Shown here piece after piece: positions 1 to 11,120 of a DNA stretch of 64,000 nucleotides. The stretch's first letter is position 1; the number at the start of each line of letters is the position of its first letter. Location: the NCBI GenBank assembly GCA_950295325.1, contig OX485804.1, positions 57,104,001 to 57,168,000 on the forward strand, given 5' to 3'. The stretch comes from Polytrichum commune. Its lineage: Eukaryota > Streptophyta > Polytrichopsida > Polytrichales > Polytrichaceae. The notes under the pieces were generated by a model, which was not told the DNA's origin, made no database searches, and worked only from the letters and a program-made list of their open reading frames with translations. The translations under genes were made by a program, and so were the position numbers.

Positions 1-24
1 GTGTGTGTGTGTGTGTGTGTGTGT
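1..24. repeat. (GT)n microsatellite at window edge
   Basis: Twelve GT units run into the left edge, so the true length is unknown. The sequence after it (about 36-80) recurs at about 51350-51415 in the same orientation and marks a dispersed repeat fragment. Confidence 0.9.
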
Positions 25-1720
25 ATATAATACCAACCACAGCCATATGTACGTGCAATAGCTTAAAGTGTTGGTGTAAGCACCCTTAAGTGGGTGCTAG
101 ATCCAACACCTCTTAATCATGTACCCAAATCACGCCTTAAATCATCCAAATGTCTCGGATGCAAAGTGGAGGCAGATCACGATGACAAGCGGGGTGGTTG
201 CGGAAAAATGCGGGGTTCATTTTGGGCAAAATTGGGATTGGATTTGAGCAAGCATTGAAATGTAGCTAGGCATGGCTCACTTTTATGTATTTATTAAGAT
301 TCCACATACAAAGGTTGTTTGCAATGGAAAAAATGGGAGTCTAGGACGGATTTAAAAAGTTAGGGGTAAGCGACCTTCAAAAAATTTGTAGTATGTTCAT
401 AAGATGTGTACTTTATTTTATTTTGTTTCTACTATGTCTAAGCCAATTTGCTAAGCCCAACATACATACCACTAATTCAAATAGACTCCAAAAATAAGCT
501 AAATTGCTTCAAGTGTTGGCTCAAGCACACTCTACCATACATTAACCAAAGATGTTGGTACACTAGCAAGCATGCAAGCACGACATGCACAAGCAGCCAA
601 GTTCTCCACCAGATATTAACCATCTTCGGATACCTAGGGTTAGGGCATGGGCCAGGAGTAGCTGCTGGGTGTAGAACGTGAACAGCAGAAACACCCCTCC
701 CCCCTCCTCTAAAGTTTCCAATTATGTTGACTATTGTGTCTTGAATGGTTAGTAAATTTAGAGCATGTGCTGTAATCACTTTTCAGCATGTATATTTTAG
801 GTGTGCACTATGAGATTCACACCCTATCATTCACCACTCATATAAAGGTGTCCATTTAAGATCAAACATTGAATTAGACACGTCTATCTTATTGCAATCT
901 ACAATTTGGCCAAGAAGTGCACGAAGAAAACATTTCAAGTCATTGTTTTCTCACCAACAGATGAAGGATATTGCATTTGATAATGACCGATTGAAATGTG
1001 AAAACAAAAAAGCTTTGTTGAAGGGAAAATGTACACACATAAAATATGCAAGTGACCAAAAAGAGATGCAAGTGATATTGGTATGTTAACAAGTAGGTAT
1101 AGAGTGGCTCGAAGTGCAAAAAGAAAAGAAAAAAAGGAATGTTTTTGAGATTTTCAACACAATGGTGCCATCAATATTATCATAGGCTTTAATATTTTAT
1201 TTTATTTTTTGAAATGAAGATTTTTTACATAGAGAAAAGTACATTCAAATGAAAATATTGTAGATGCATTACAAATAAACTTTCTCGTGTGTTATCTATC
1301 TATCTATTTATAGATTCCTTAAAAATTTGGGACCATGTTCATAAGAATGTAATTGCCGACAACATAAATACTTTATTTGGAGTAATGGCTAAACTTGCAT
1401 CAATTTCATGCTCTTGAATGAAACAAATTCAAAACTAAAATGATGGAGCCGTTTTTGGGTCTATTTTACCTTGCTTGGACCTAAGGGGGCGGGTCATTGG
1501 TGCTCCATTAGAAAACTCCTTACAACAATAAATAGGTCCTCCTTTAATATTTCTAAATAAAAATTCTAAATGTATATGAAAAGTCATCATATTGAAATTT
1601 CATTTTGAAAATGTATTATATATATTCCAAGAATATTTCTTGAGGGAGTGCCACCCCACCCACCCCCAATGTACATTGTGCAACAATTTCTTCCACCATT
1701 CCCCCCTCCCCACCCCGAAT
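25..1720. other. AT-rich intergenic DNA, no gene recognised
   Basis: No open frame here resembles a known protein. The stretch holds a fragment (about 820-900) of the repeat family whose ends read AGGTGTCC, also seen near 29447 and 58600, and C-rich runs near 1650-1720. The rest is AT-rich sequence without visible structure. Confidence 0.6.
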
Positions 1721-2370
1721 GGGTGGGGCACACTATAGTATTTTTGTCTGCCACGTGTGACGGAGGGGTATTTGTTTAGAGGTATTTACTTCCAAATCAT
1801 GAATTAAAAGTTCCGTATAATTACTTAATACTCTAAAATGACCTATTTGTTTGCACCCTACCATTACTTATGCTTCCCATCCCAATGTGATTCATTATAG
1901 TTCATATTCCTTTCAAGTATAAGAAAAATAATCACGTCCATACATAAAACCATGTCCATATGTACCACTACATACATACAAAAACTTTGTCCACACATAG
2001 TATTGCAAACAAGCTTCCATACAAGCCATTGCAAAAATATTGTGCTTGAGGATCATATTACATAACACAACAACACTATTTGGCCACCTGAACTCCAAGC
2101 TCGCAACACCTAAACCAACAAGCATCCAGCATGCAACATGCTGACAAACAAATCATAGTAAACACAAACCCTAGGATCTTAAAATTCGGCCCCTATATTA
2201 ATTACACTTAACAATAATGGCACACATTAAGACCTATCTACTTTACTTCTAATAGGATTATTTACTTTTAATAGACTCTATTTTGCAGTTCCTTTATGAT
2301 ATTTATTTGGAATGAATTTAATCCTCTCCATGTTATGCTGGACATCATTTGTAAAATGCACTAAGCCCCC
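1721..2370 (+). repeat. Dispersed repeat, copy 1 (inverted copy near 52980-54520)
   Basis: Two blocks, about 1721-1890 and 2217-2368, match the reverse complement of about 54345-54520 and 53050-53205, in the same relative order. Here the blocks are about 330 bp apart; in the right-hand copy they are about 1.1 kb apart. The two are therefore copies of one element that differ by a large insertion or deletion. No coding capacity was recognised. By eye the similarity is about 75-85%. Confidence 0.7.
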
Positions 2371-4035
2371 CCCCCCACGGAAAGTCTAGAGGCAAATTAA
2401 AGAGGGCAATCCCTTGAAAGAATTATAAATACTAAAAATACCTATAGACCCCAAGGTAGGAAAACTACACCTTCTACCTGTATTACTATGGCCCACTGTA
2501 ACTTTGTCACACCACAATAATTTTGGTCTATGTAGCTTTTAGCAACTCATGTCATTTTTGAACCCACAATATTATATGTTCAAAACTAAGAATATGGTAT
2601 CACATGTCTTTAAAATGAATTTAAAGTATCGTGGGTTCAAGAATAGAATATCATACCAAGAATATTGTTATTTTGTTGATACATCATTCTTTCATAATTC
2701 ATTCTTAAGATTTTATTAATTATCAACCCATACATAAATTACAGCAGGCCACGATATTTCTATCCATGCCAATTTTCAGCCCATCGTAGTAGGTGTAAAA
2801 GCTGAACTTGCTACTTTTGTGGGCTCCATTTGTTTGAGCCTCCTCACTTTTAGTATTTAGAATTGCATTTTTCAATGCAACACATGATCGATGTCTATAA
2901 GATCACTTTTGTGTGCTTGTCTTGACTTCCATTGTATGCATGTATGTATGATGTAGTAAGTCTACAATTAGAAGTTGGAATTCACATAGGGATCAAAATA
3001 GTATGTCCTTTTTAAACTTAGAGTTATGTTGTAGGGTGCAGATAACCTCTCTCACTTGGAAACTTAATTAACAATAGGACAAGAAAAAGAAATTGAAATG
3101 ACGACTAATAACCCCCAATCAAATATCCTTTTTGACACACATGATATCGCAAACAAGTGAGCCAAATGGGAGGCTCAGTAAATCATCCTCCAATGTCAAA
3201 CATGTTACCAATCATTGATCAATGAGTGTAAATGTAGACAAAGAGAGAGAGAAGAAACGTTGACCTTAGTGGGAAGTGTGTAGACAAACATATATAACAA
3301 GTTCTTCCAACATTTTGGCATATCAACCGTTTTTTGTTTTTTCTTCTTTTCTTTTTTGGGTGGGTGGGGGGGATCTCCCTCTTGTACAAATTTAAACCAC
3401 TTGAAATAACAGGGTGTTTTAGGGGGTTCCAAGGAAAAATCTGATGTTTTAAGAGAATACACCAAGTATATTCTCAACCATTGAATTGTTTTTTTTTTGT
3501 TTTTCTTCCTAAATTTTGCACTTTGGAACATGAAATGACACTATATCTTTGATTGCACAACATTTTCTAGAGAAACATTGATGACCCTCCTGTTAAACAT
3601 ATGCATGGATGCATGAGCATCTTAGCAAATTCAAATGAAGATTATAAAATGTTCAGATTGGAGATGAATATGTTTTGAACTCTAAAAGTCTTGCTTGCGA
3701 TTATCTATATGCATTTTCAGCCATATATGTATCAGTGTTGGTAACCATTTAGGACTAAACAGTGTTTGTTGAAAAGGGCTTCTTTAGAGCAATGGATGTT
3801 AAAGTGGCAAAATTTGTCAAATGCCCCAAATCTCAAATTTAAAAAAGTGATAAAAAAAATTGCAGAAAAATCGATTTCCCATTATAAAATCTCTCCAATT
3901 TTAAGATAGAAGAAATCACCAAAGATATGAGCTTATTGTTAGGAAGTAAGCTTGTAGATGAAAGTGACATTCTATCCCAAGAATGCCATGGACAAGGATC
4001 CTTACCATGTAATGATAGCGGGCCCCACTTTGGGT
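2371..4035. other. Intergenic, nothing recognised
   Basis: AT-rich DNA with short homopolymers (poly-C near 2367, poly-T near 3490) and no coding, RNA or transposon signal that I can support. Confidence 0.5.
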
Positions 4036-4506
4036 ACTACACCGTTTATGGTCGTTAGCTAGTGTCACATACACTATTTGCCAAGGGCCTAAACTAGACG
4101 CCTAGAGGTCTCAAAGTGTCATGTCCACTAACTATCAACACGATACTATTTGTCAACATAAGTAATCTTTTCGAAGTTGCTATTTATCTATAGTTGACAT
4201 CTAGGGTAGCATATTGGGATACTTGAGATTACGTTTTTGCAATTTTGTATGCAACGGGAAGACGTTCTTGAGCATACTAACGCCACGTGTCATTAGTGCA
4301 CACTTTAGTCAACTTGTAGACCATTGTGTAACATAGGCATCCACCTCATACCATTGTTGAACATACACATGCCAAGACATGAGTAAGCACATTGAAACGC
4401 CAAGTGTCACGAGTGACACTTATGGTGAAGTGATTGATCATTAGTGTAACCTAACATATACCTGAAAATAAGGTAAGTGACACTAAATACCATAAACCAC
4501 TTACAC
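4036..4506 (-). mobile_element. MITE-like element, family A, copy 1
   Basis: The left end reads ACTACACCGTTTATGG and continues to AGTGTCAC. The right end reads GTGACACTAAATACCATAAA and then degenerates, so the two ends are inverted repeats. The interior matches the reverse complement of 15469-16009; for example 4086-4125 matches the region near 15915-15965. No coding sequence is present, so it is a non-autonomous DNA element. The superfamily cannot be assigned from the ends. Confidence 0.8.
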
Positions 4507-4550
4507 CAAGATGGGAAAAAAAAATTCACCCTAGACATTACCTGTAAGGC

Positions 4551-5618
4551 TTATGCCCCCTTCCCACATGACTTTACCAAATAACCAAAGTATTTCCTAA
4601 AAACCGGGTAAAGCTCCCTCGGTTGTAGCGGAGGCATCCGCCTATCCCAATGCACCTACATGAACTTGCTCTGGAGATTTTCAAGTAGGTGTTAGTTAAG
4701 TAGCTTTCACACATGTTCATTGTTTTATCTACCAAGCAATGAATGTTGGGTAGTTTTTGTCCCATCCCCAAATGCCTTACTACTCACCTATCTTACCATC
4801 AGTTTTTGTTAATGAAGCTCCTCATGCCCTCATAGCTAAGACTAAAAAGCAACCAGTCACAAGGGCGGGAGGCGACACTTTTAAAAGTCCTATATTCTTT
4901 CCTCATGTTTAGATACCGATGGGAGGGTCGGTGCTTGAAGCTTAAAACCTCCACTCTTAAACCATGCCACATCATTTGCCAACTAATGCCCCCTTCCCAC
5001 CTGACTTTAGCTAAGACTAAAAGTTGGTTCTAACAAACCGGCCTTCACACCATCGACATTATCTAGTGCCGAGCCTAGTTGGCAAATGATGTGGCATGGC
5101 TCAAAAGTGGAGGTTTTAAGCCTCAACCACCGACCCTCCCATCGGTACCTAAACATGAGGAAAGAATATAGGAGCTTTAAAAGTGTCGCCTCCCACCCTT
5201 GTGATTGGTTGCTTTTTAGTCTTAGCTACGAGGGCACGAGGAGCCCCATTAACAAAAACCAATGGTAAGATAGGTGAGTAGTAAGACATTTGGGGATGGG
5301 ACAAAAACTACCCAACATTCATTGCTTGGTAGATAAAACCATGAACATGTGTGAAAGCTACTTAACTAAAAGCTACTTGAAAATCTCCAGAGCAAGTTCT
5401 TGTAGGTGCATTGGGATAGGCAGATGCCTCCGCTACAACCGAGGGAGCTTTACCCGGTTTTTAGAAAACACTTTGGGTCTTAACTAAAGTCAGGTGGGAA
5501 GGGGGCATAAGCTCAGCACTAGATAATGTCGATGGTGTGATGGTGTGATGGTGTGAAGGCCGGGTTGTTAGAATCCACTTTTAGGCTTTGCTAAAGTCAG
5601 GTGGGGAGGGGGGCATTA
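4551..5618. mobile_element. Interlocked foldback element (order A-B-A'-B')
   Basis: Arm A (4551-4983) is inverted as A' (5077-5510), about 430 bp at high identity. Segment B (4984-5075) is inverted as B' (about 5513-5618). All four outer ends carry the same terminus, TTATGCCCCC or TAATGCCCCC followed by a TCCCAC-TGACTTTA block. The arrangement gives two mutually exclusive hairpins, A:A' and B:B'. The two near-identical 65-codon frames in the arms (4574-4771 minus, 5290-5487 plus) are mirror images of non-coding arm sequence. It was probably made by two related TIR elements joining in opposite orientation. Confidence 0.9.
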
Positions 5619-6498
5619 GGGTGTTCCCATTCCATGTTCATGTTGGGTCATGTAGGGGTCTGACCGGACCGATATTTTTGAAGGTGTTGGGGGAGTAGGC
5701 CGGCTCTGCTCTTGTTCTAAGGACAGAGCCATTAGAATCGCGCTCTTCCTTGGGATTGGCTCTAGAACAGTATTAAATATAGATATATATGCACGCACCA
5801 ATAAATATATACTCTGATCTTATGTGTGTCCACTGCGAAAGCCAACTACACAGGCTGGCTGAGGGCAAAGATTAGGCATGGGTCATATCATCATTCAAAT
5901 GTACAGGAGACAGTCACAGAAGCTACAATTGTAAGGAATAACGGTCGAGCTCGGACTCAAGATTGTGAGTTAAGGGCCACTTCACACACGAGACTGAGAG
6001 CCCGTGACCAAGTGCACTTCAAGCACTCTCGTTGGTGGGAGCCGGTCCAAGTTCGCTTCACTCTAGGCTTGAGGGGCCGGCGGAGTATGTGAATGGTATG
6101 CGAGATGATGGATGTGGAGTCTACATGGATTCCTACGTGGCATCCAATGGATTGTGTTTTGTGGTTACTTGGACTATTTTCAAGAGCCACCTCTTGGAGG
6201 TAGGCCTGATGCAAAACCCCTGGGAGACCATGGCACTCCGAATGCTCACAACCGTTGATTTATTCTACTTTACCATGCGTGACGACCCGCATGAATAGAA
6301 ATTCGTTGAAATAGCATCTGGTTGAGGGCCCGGTCACATATGACTTCACACTATATATACTTGAGGGTGTGTGACCACACTACATGATCTTGGAGGTGTC
6401 TTGGGACGGCCTTTCGACACTTTCTTTTGGGCTCTCACAATTTCATGGCCACGGCTCTTGGCTCGTGTGTAAAGTGGCCCTAATTTATAACTTATATA
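5619..6498. repeat. Intergenic with a diverged direct repeat (5990-6095 versus 7278-7400)
   Basis: About 5990-6095 and 7278-7400 share blocks such as CGGTCCAAGTTC and GAGGGCC with similar spacing, in the same orientation, on either side of the 6499-7254 element. The open frames in this stretch overlap one another on both strands, show no family features and are treated as chance. Confidence 0.5.
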
Positions 6499-7254
6499 TC
6501 GTAGACATGCTACTGACCGTGCATATTTGGGTTTCAAACGGTTTTCCACAAGGTGGGTTAAACCTTTTTTAATTTTAAAAAAAAAATTGTAATTAGTAAA
6601 TGAGATGAGAGTATTGTGGTAAAATGAAATGACAATTGTATTTGAAAAGTTGTAACCTTTCTACAATCAAGTTCACAACTATATGCATCAATGTGTGATC
6701 AATGTGCCATTCACTAACCGTGCATGTTAGGTTTCACTAAAGGAGCTACAAATGTTGCCCTCTTCTTTGTAGGCATAGGAAATTGATGAGGTTTTGATAT
6801 TGTCCTTTTGACTTGTGTAGCCATTTTCTTCTCAAGTTGTTGTTGAATTTTTGCTTCTTTTTTGGCCCTGGCAAGGTCTGCTCTTCTCTTCTTCTTGTCC
6901 TCTTTCTCATAAAACATTTCCTCTTCTTCTTTTGCTGCTTTCAACCTATTTAAGGTAAATTCTTCTGAAGTGAGGCATTTGCCATGGGGAAGAACATTGC
7001 TACATCTTCATCAAATTGCTACATCTACACCTTGCTATGTGATTTGAGTGAAGGAGACTCCATGATGAGTGTGAGTTGACAGTGACGTTTTAGGTCATTG
7101 GCGCGGTCATGATTGAGTTTGAGAGACATCGGACGGTTGAGATTGCATGTGATATAATTTGACGGCTGAGATTAAAAGTACATGGTAAGTGGCATGGTGG
7201 AGTATCGTGACATGCACGGTAAGTGGTGCTGCACGGTCAGTAGCATGTCTACGA
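6499..7254 (-). mobile_element. Tc1/mariner-like element with perfect 25-bp TIRs and flanking TA
   Basis: Positions 6499-6523 and 7230-7254 are perfect 25-nt inverted repeats; the left one starts TCGTAGACATGC. TA dinucleotides flank both ends (6497-6498 and 7255-7256), as expected of a TA target-site duplication. The 756-bp body is far too short for a transposase but holds a 97-codon frame on the minus strand (6714-7007) with a Lys/Glu-rich tail. The superfamily assignment rests on the TA flanks and on that tail, and is an inference. Confidence 0.75.
6714..7007 (-). pseudogene. Fragment of a basic, coiled tail, possibly from a pogo/CENP-B-type transposase
   Basis: The frame is open from 7007 to the stop at 6714, about 97 residues. 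It begins RCSNVLPHGKCLTSEEF and runs into a long charged stretch rich in Glu and Lys (AAKEEEE, KEDKKKRRA). It lacks a start methionine and any DDE-type catalytic region. Pogo/Tigger-type transposases often end in a segment of the form LTS-E followed by a Lys/Glu coiled tail, which would fit both the flanking TA and the pogo-like ends elsewhere in the window. A captured host-gene fragment is equally possible, because low-complexity tails are easy to match by chance. Confidence 0.35.
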
Positions 7255-8779
7255 TAGTGGAGCCACTTTATAATAGAGGCTTGAGGGCCCTTGACCTGTG
7301 ATATACAAGTTGATGCGATTGGTCAAGAAGCCGGAGACGGTCCAAGTTCTTCACTTCACGGTAAGCTTAGACCTTCAAGGCAAGGGGACCGACATAATTT
7401 GAATGGATGGAAAATCTACATCACACAACATAAATGACTTTACTTGGTAAATAATCTCATTCTTAAGAAATAGTTATGGCATTGCGTAATTTCGAACAGT
7501 AAATGACACTAAATACCATAAATGGTGTAGTATAATAATTGTTGTCTATGCATCCTGGGCTTGGATATTGACATGGGGTGTTGAAGGATAATGTTATGAA
7601 TGCTCAACAAATATTGCGTTACTTAGCAATTAGCAAGATTACATGGTCTGAAGTTATAGAGTGCTATAGCTTTTGACCAAGGATGCCATATATTTTTAAT
7701 GAGTGTAACATAAATAGTAAGTGAAATTATGGAGTAGTGGATTATGGTGTGGCTACATTATCGAGTTAGTCTAAGTCCATATGTAATCCCAAAATGAGCA
7801 TTCCGAGAAGAGGGCCCCTAAAGACAATTGCCTTCATTTGAAGTTGAACACCTTCAACAAGCGTGGACAAGGGAGCCAACACCTATCACCCCCAAGGGCA
7901 AGCCTCTAGGTTCCCACATGGCCATGGATGTGTAAATGGATGTTACATGACTTTTGGTTGTCATCACACATCACACCCACCCTTGACCCAATGTGACAAT
8001 CCATGACATGTACTGTTTTTAAATATAGTAATGATTAAAGTTTTAAAAAATTACCTATTTCATTGATTGCTTTATAGTCAAGTCCAAAACCAGGAACCCC
8101 CGAAATCCAAATCCTTAGATCTTATTGGTTGCAAAATCAAACACGCCAATTTTTATTTATTGGTCTTCTTTCTTTCTTTCTTTCTTTCTTTCTTAAAGTT
8201 GACTAGTGCTAGCAATCGACAAGCAATCGACTACTCAAAGCTAAGATTGCAACATAACAAATATGCGAGTAGAGTATAAAGATCCAATCAAGCTCATGAA
8301 GTGACCTTTGAATTTATAAACATGATCATCTTCGTATTAAAAGTCAGATGGCTCAATGTGGACTTAAGATTTGACTAACCAAACCATGGTATACTTGAAA
8401 ACAACAATCGTGTCATTGGCTACAACAACATTCATGGTAGGAACTGATTTATATTAGAAAAAAATCCAATGGATGAAAAAAAACATTTCATGACTTCATC
8501 AAGCAATAATATTGTATTTTTGCCTACAAATATTGGAAGCCTTTTAATTGCAAGTTGTTATTCAATTTTTTTTGCCTTGTATGGTTTGGGTACTACATTT
8601 TTATTTGGTTTCTGTGTGGTATATATTTTTCTTGCTATTTTATTTATTTATGTATAATTATTTATGTGCTTTTATTTTGGTCAATCCAAAAACAATACAA
8701 AAAGGTGTTAAATTGAAGGTGATGCATACACGTGATATATTATGATTTTCAATGATTACACATCGGCATCCGTCATAAC
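7255..8779. other. Intergenic with a MITE end fragment and a (TTCT)n microsatellite
   Basis: About 7480-7535 (GACACTAAATACCATAAATG then GTGTAGT) is a right end of the ACTACAC family. It shares its inner flank GCATTGCGTAATT with the fragment near 12300, and no matching left end was found. A TTCT run lies at about 8167-8193. The rest shows no gene; the stretch up to about 8780 may include further decayed pol sequence. Confidence 0.5.
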
Positions 8780-10330
8780 CATATATTTATCGAGAATGCG
8801 TCAATGAAAGTCATGAAATGTCTTGCACCGCCCATGGATGTGGTCTTTTTATAGGGTCACACATGTTGGAATGCACAATTTCCAAAAGGCTTGGTTGCTC
8901 GCCTCCACACTTGTTCGGAAATACAACCCTATGTTATTTGCCTTCAATATATGCTTCATAAAACAATGAGAGTATGGGGCAAAAAAAATCTGCCAAAGTT
9001 CATGCACTCACCATGTTTTGGAGTGTATGAATATTCTTTATCTTCAAATAACGGAGGTGGTGGTGCTAAAGCTTAAGCACACCATCTTTCATTGGAGATT
9101 GCACCAAGTTGGCCACATCCACTCTGTGCAACTTCGTTAAAGGTATTTCATATAAATTGCCTTCACGTGATACAATTGCAATGATTTTACTATCGCAAGC
9201 TTTTACAAAACAATCATTTAGGTTGAATTGCACGTTCAAATCATTCAATGTAAGTTTGCTCACCGAAGGAAAATTGGTTTATAACTTGGGTACATGGAGT
9301 GCATTTATGATACAAAATTCGGTTAATTTTATCTCTTACGATTGTTTTCATGATAATGGATCCTATTCCGATGGATTCGACAACACTATCATTATCCAAA
9401 TACATATTGTATGAAACGATTACCTCATACGTCTCAAATGTCCCTATATGAAGTCATGTGCATGATGGCTCCCGAATTCATATTCTATTTGGACACACTC
9501 TTGGATTGTGCCTATTACGCATTACAAATGCGTCATCGTCATCGTCATCGTCATCGTTTTTCATATTTCTCACATTTTTACACTCATTGTTATTTGTTTC
9601 ATAGCAAAACGTGTAATGTGGCCTGGTTTACCGCAATAGAAGCATGACATTGTGTCTTCGCACGGAAATGAATTGCTCGCTTTGTTTTGTCCCAACATCA
9701 TGGCGGCATCCTCATCTTGGACTCCTCCTTCTTGTACTTCGATATCTTTTACATTATACGCTCCGTCACGTAGTCCATTATAAGTTTCTTCATTGGTATC
9801 GTCTACAAGGCGGTGATCAAATACTCGTATGACGCTGACAATCTCTTGAATAATGTCATGATGATGTTTTTATATCTCATGGATACCTCCAAACAAACAA
9901 GCTAATTCACGAGTGCCTTAACCTTATTGAAGTGGTCCAACAAATCATCATCTTCTTGTATCTTGCATATGAACTTGGGGCGAATGAATAGGATGTTGGA
10001 TAAACTCTTCGTCTTGTGGATGTTGCAAAAGGTCTTCCACTTCTTTGCATGTCCTTTGCAACTCTTAATGTGCACAAGTCAGTTGTCCGCCAAGTTGAGG
10101 CCAATGATGGACATGACCTTCTTGATGTGCCTTTGGTATTCTTTGTTGACCTTGCGATTTGCATTGGAAGGTGGAACTTCCTCAAATTTGTCCACAATAT
10201 TTCAAAGATCAATGGATACCAAAGTGTTGAAGTTCTTTCCATTGAACTTGCCAATGATTTTAGCGGCCTCGCTATCAAATAATACCATTGTACGCTTGGA
10301 TATACTCTCAAAATACTTAAACTAGCATTT
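8780..10330 (-). pseudogene. Decayed Ty1/copia gag-pol
   Basis: Read on the minus strand, the order is that of copia. Gag (about 10330-9900) includes MVLFDSEAAKIIGKFNGKNF. A zinc knuckle CFYCGKPGHITRF follows near 9646-9606; its fourth ligand is Phe instead of Cys. A pre-protease stretch SYRDIFETYEV lies near 9450, then the GAG-pre-integrase region (about 9420-9066) with SVVESIGIGSIIMKT and MSKLTLNDLNVQFNLND. The integrase start (about 8890-8780) is seen as LEIVHSN and, in another frame, GGARHFMTFIDAFS. Several stops and frameshifts separate these blocks, and reverse transcriptase and RNase H were not found. It is a dead, truncated copy. LTRs were not identified. Confidence 0.85.
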
Positions 10331-10339
10331 CTTGATCTA

Positions 10340-11120
10340 CAATCAACCCAATTCAAATTTAAAAATAAACCTCTTACATTCAATATATACATTTGCATCT
10401 CAATATAGCAGAAATATGCCCATATGTTCTCAAATCAATCTCTTGGTATCTAAAATGTGCACGATTATCTCAAACCACTCAAGACAACTTTGTTTTCTTC
10501 AAATAAATCTTAGGACACTCAAAGTACTCAAATAAGATTTTTCCCACCTCAAATATATCAAGTTACATCTTCTACATCTCAAGAGAAGTCTTAAAGCATT
10601 CAAATCATTCAAATGAGATCTCATTTACTTCAAATGTGCCTTACACTCTCAAATACCTCAAGAGAGGTCTTAAGATACTCAAATCATCCATATGAGATCT
10701 TCTTCACTTCAAATGTGCCTTATACTCTCCAATTCCTCGAGTCAAATCTTCTACACCACAAGGCACTCAAACAATAGTTCCTTCGACTCAAAACATCTTG
10801 AATGATTTTAAACAAACCTTACAAATAAGCCCTAAATCATTCAAAACATTCAAGTCATATGTTTTTGAAGTCTAAACACATTCAAAAATTTCAAATAAAC
10901 TTCTCAACACTCAAGCCTCTCAAGTCACGTGCTTGTGAGGTTTCAACACCTTCAAAGCTTTGAAATAGGCCCTTAAACGCTTAAAACACTGATGTCAAAT
11001 GCTTTTGAACTCTAAAGACCTCTAAACCTCTCAAGTAAACCTCCTAAAACTCAAAACACTAAATTCATAAGCTCTTGCATCAAACATACATTCAAGTAAA
11101 ACCAAAAGACAAATAAACAC
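10340..11120. repeat. Strand-asymmetric, G-poor region of degenerate CTCAAA-type repeats
   Basis: For about 780 bp the plus strand is poor in G and carries dozens of ACTCAAA, TTCAAAT and CTCAAG words. Longer units are visible: a block near 10590-10665 (CAAATCATTCAAATGAGATC) recurs near 10680-10755. It directly abuts the gag end of the copia relic, so it could be the 5' leader of that element or an unrelated degenerate tandem array. Confidence 0.6.

Noticed and set aside
4574-5487. Two nearly identical 65-residue frames on opposite strands (starting MGMGQKLPNIHCLVD)
   Set aside because: They are the two arms of the inverted repeat read in mirror image. Identity comes from the foldback, not from a gene family.
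9907-10398. 163-codon minus frame as an intact gene
   Set aside because: The true copia gag reading is in a neighbouring frame; this long frame is an out-of-phase shadow of the relic.
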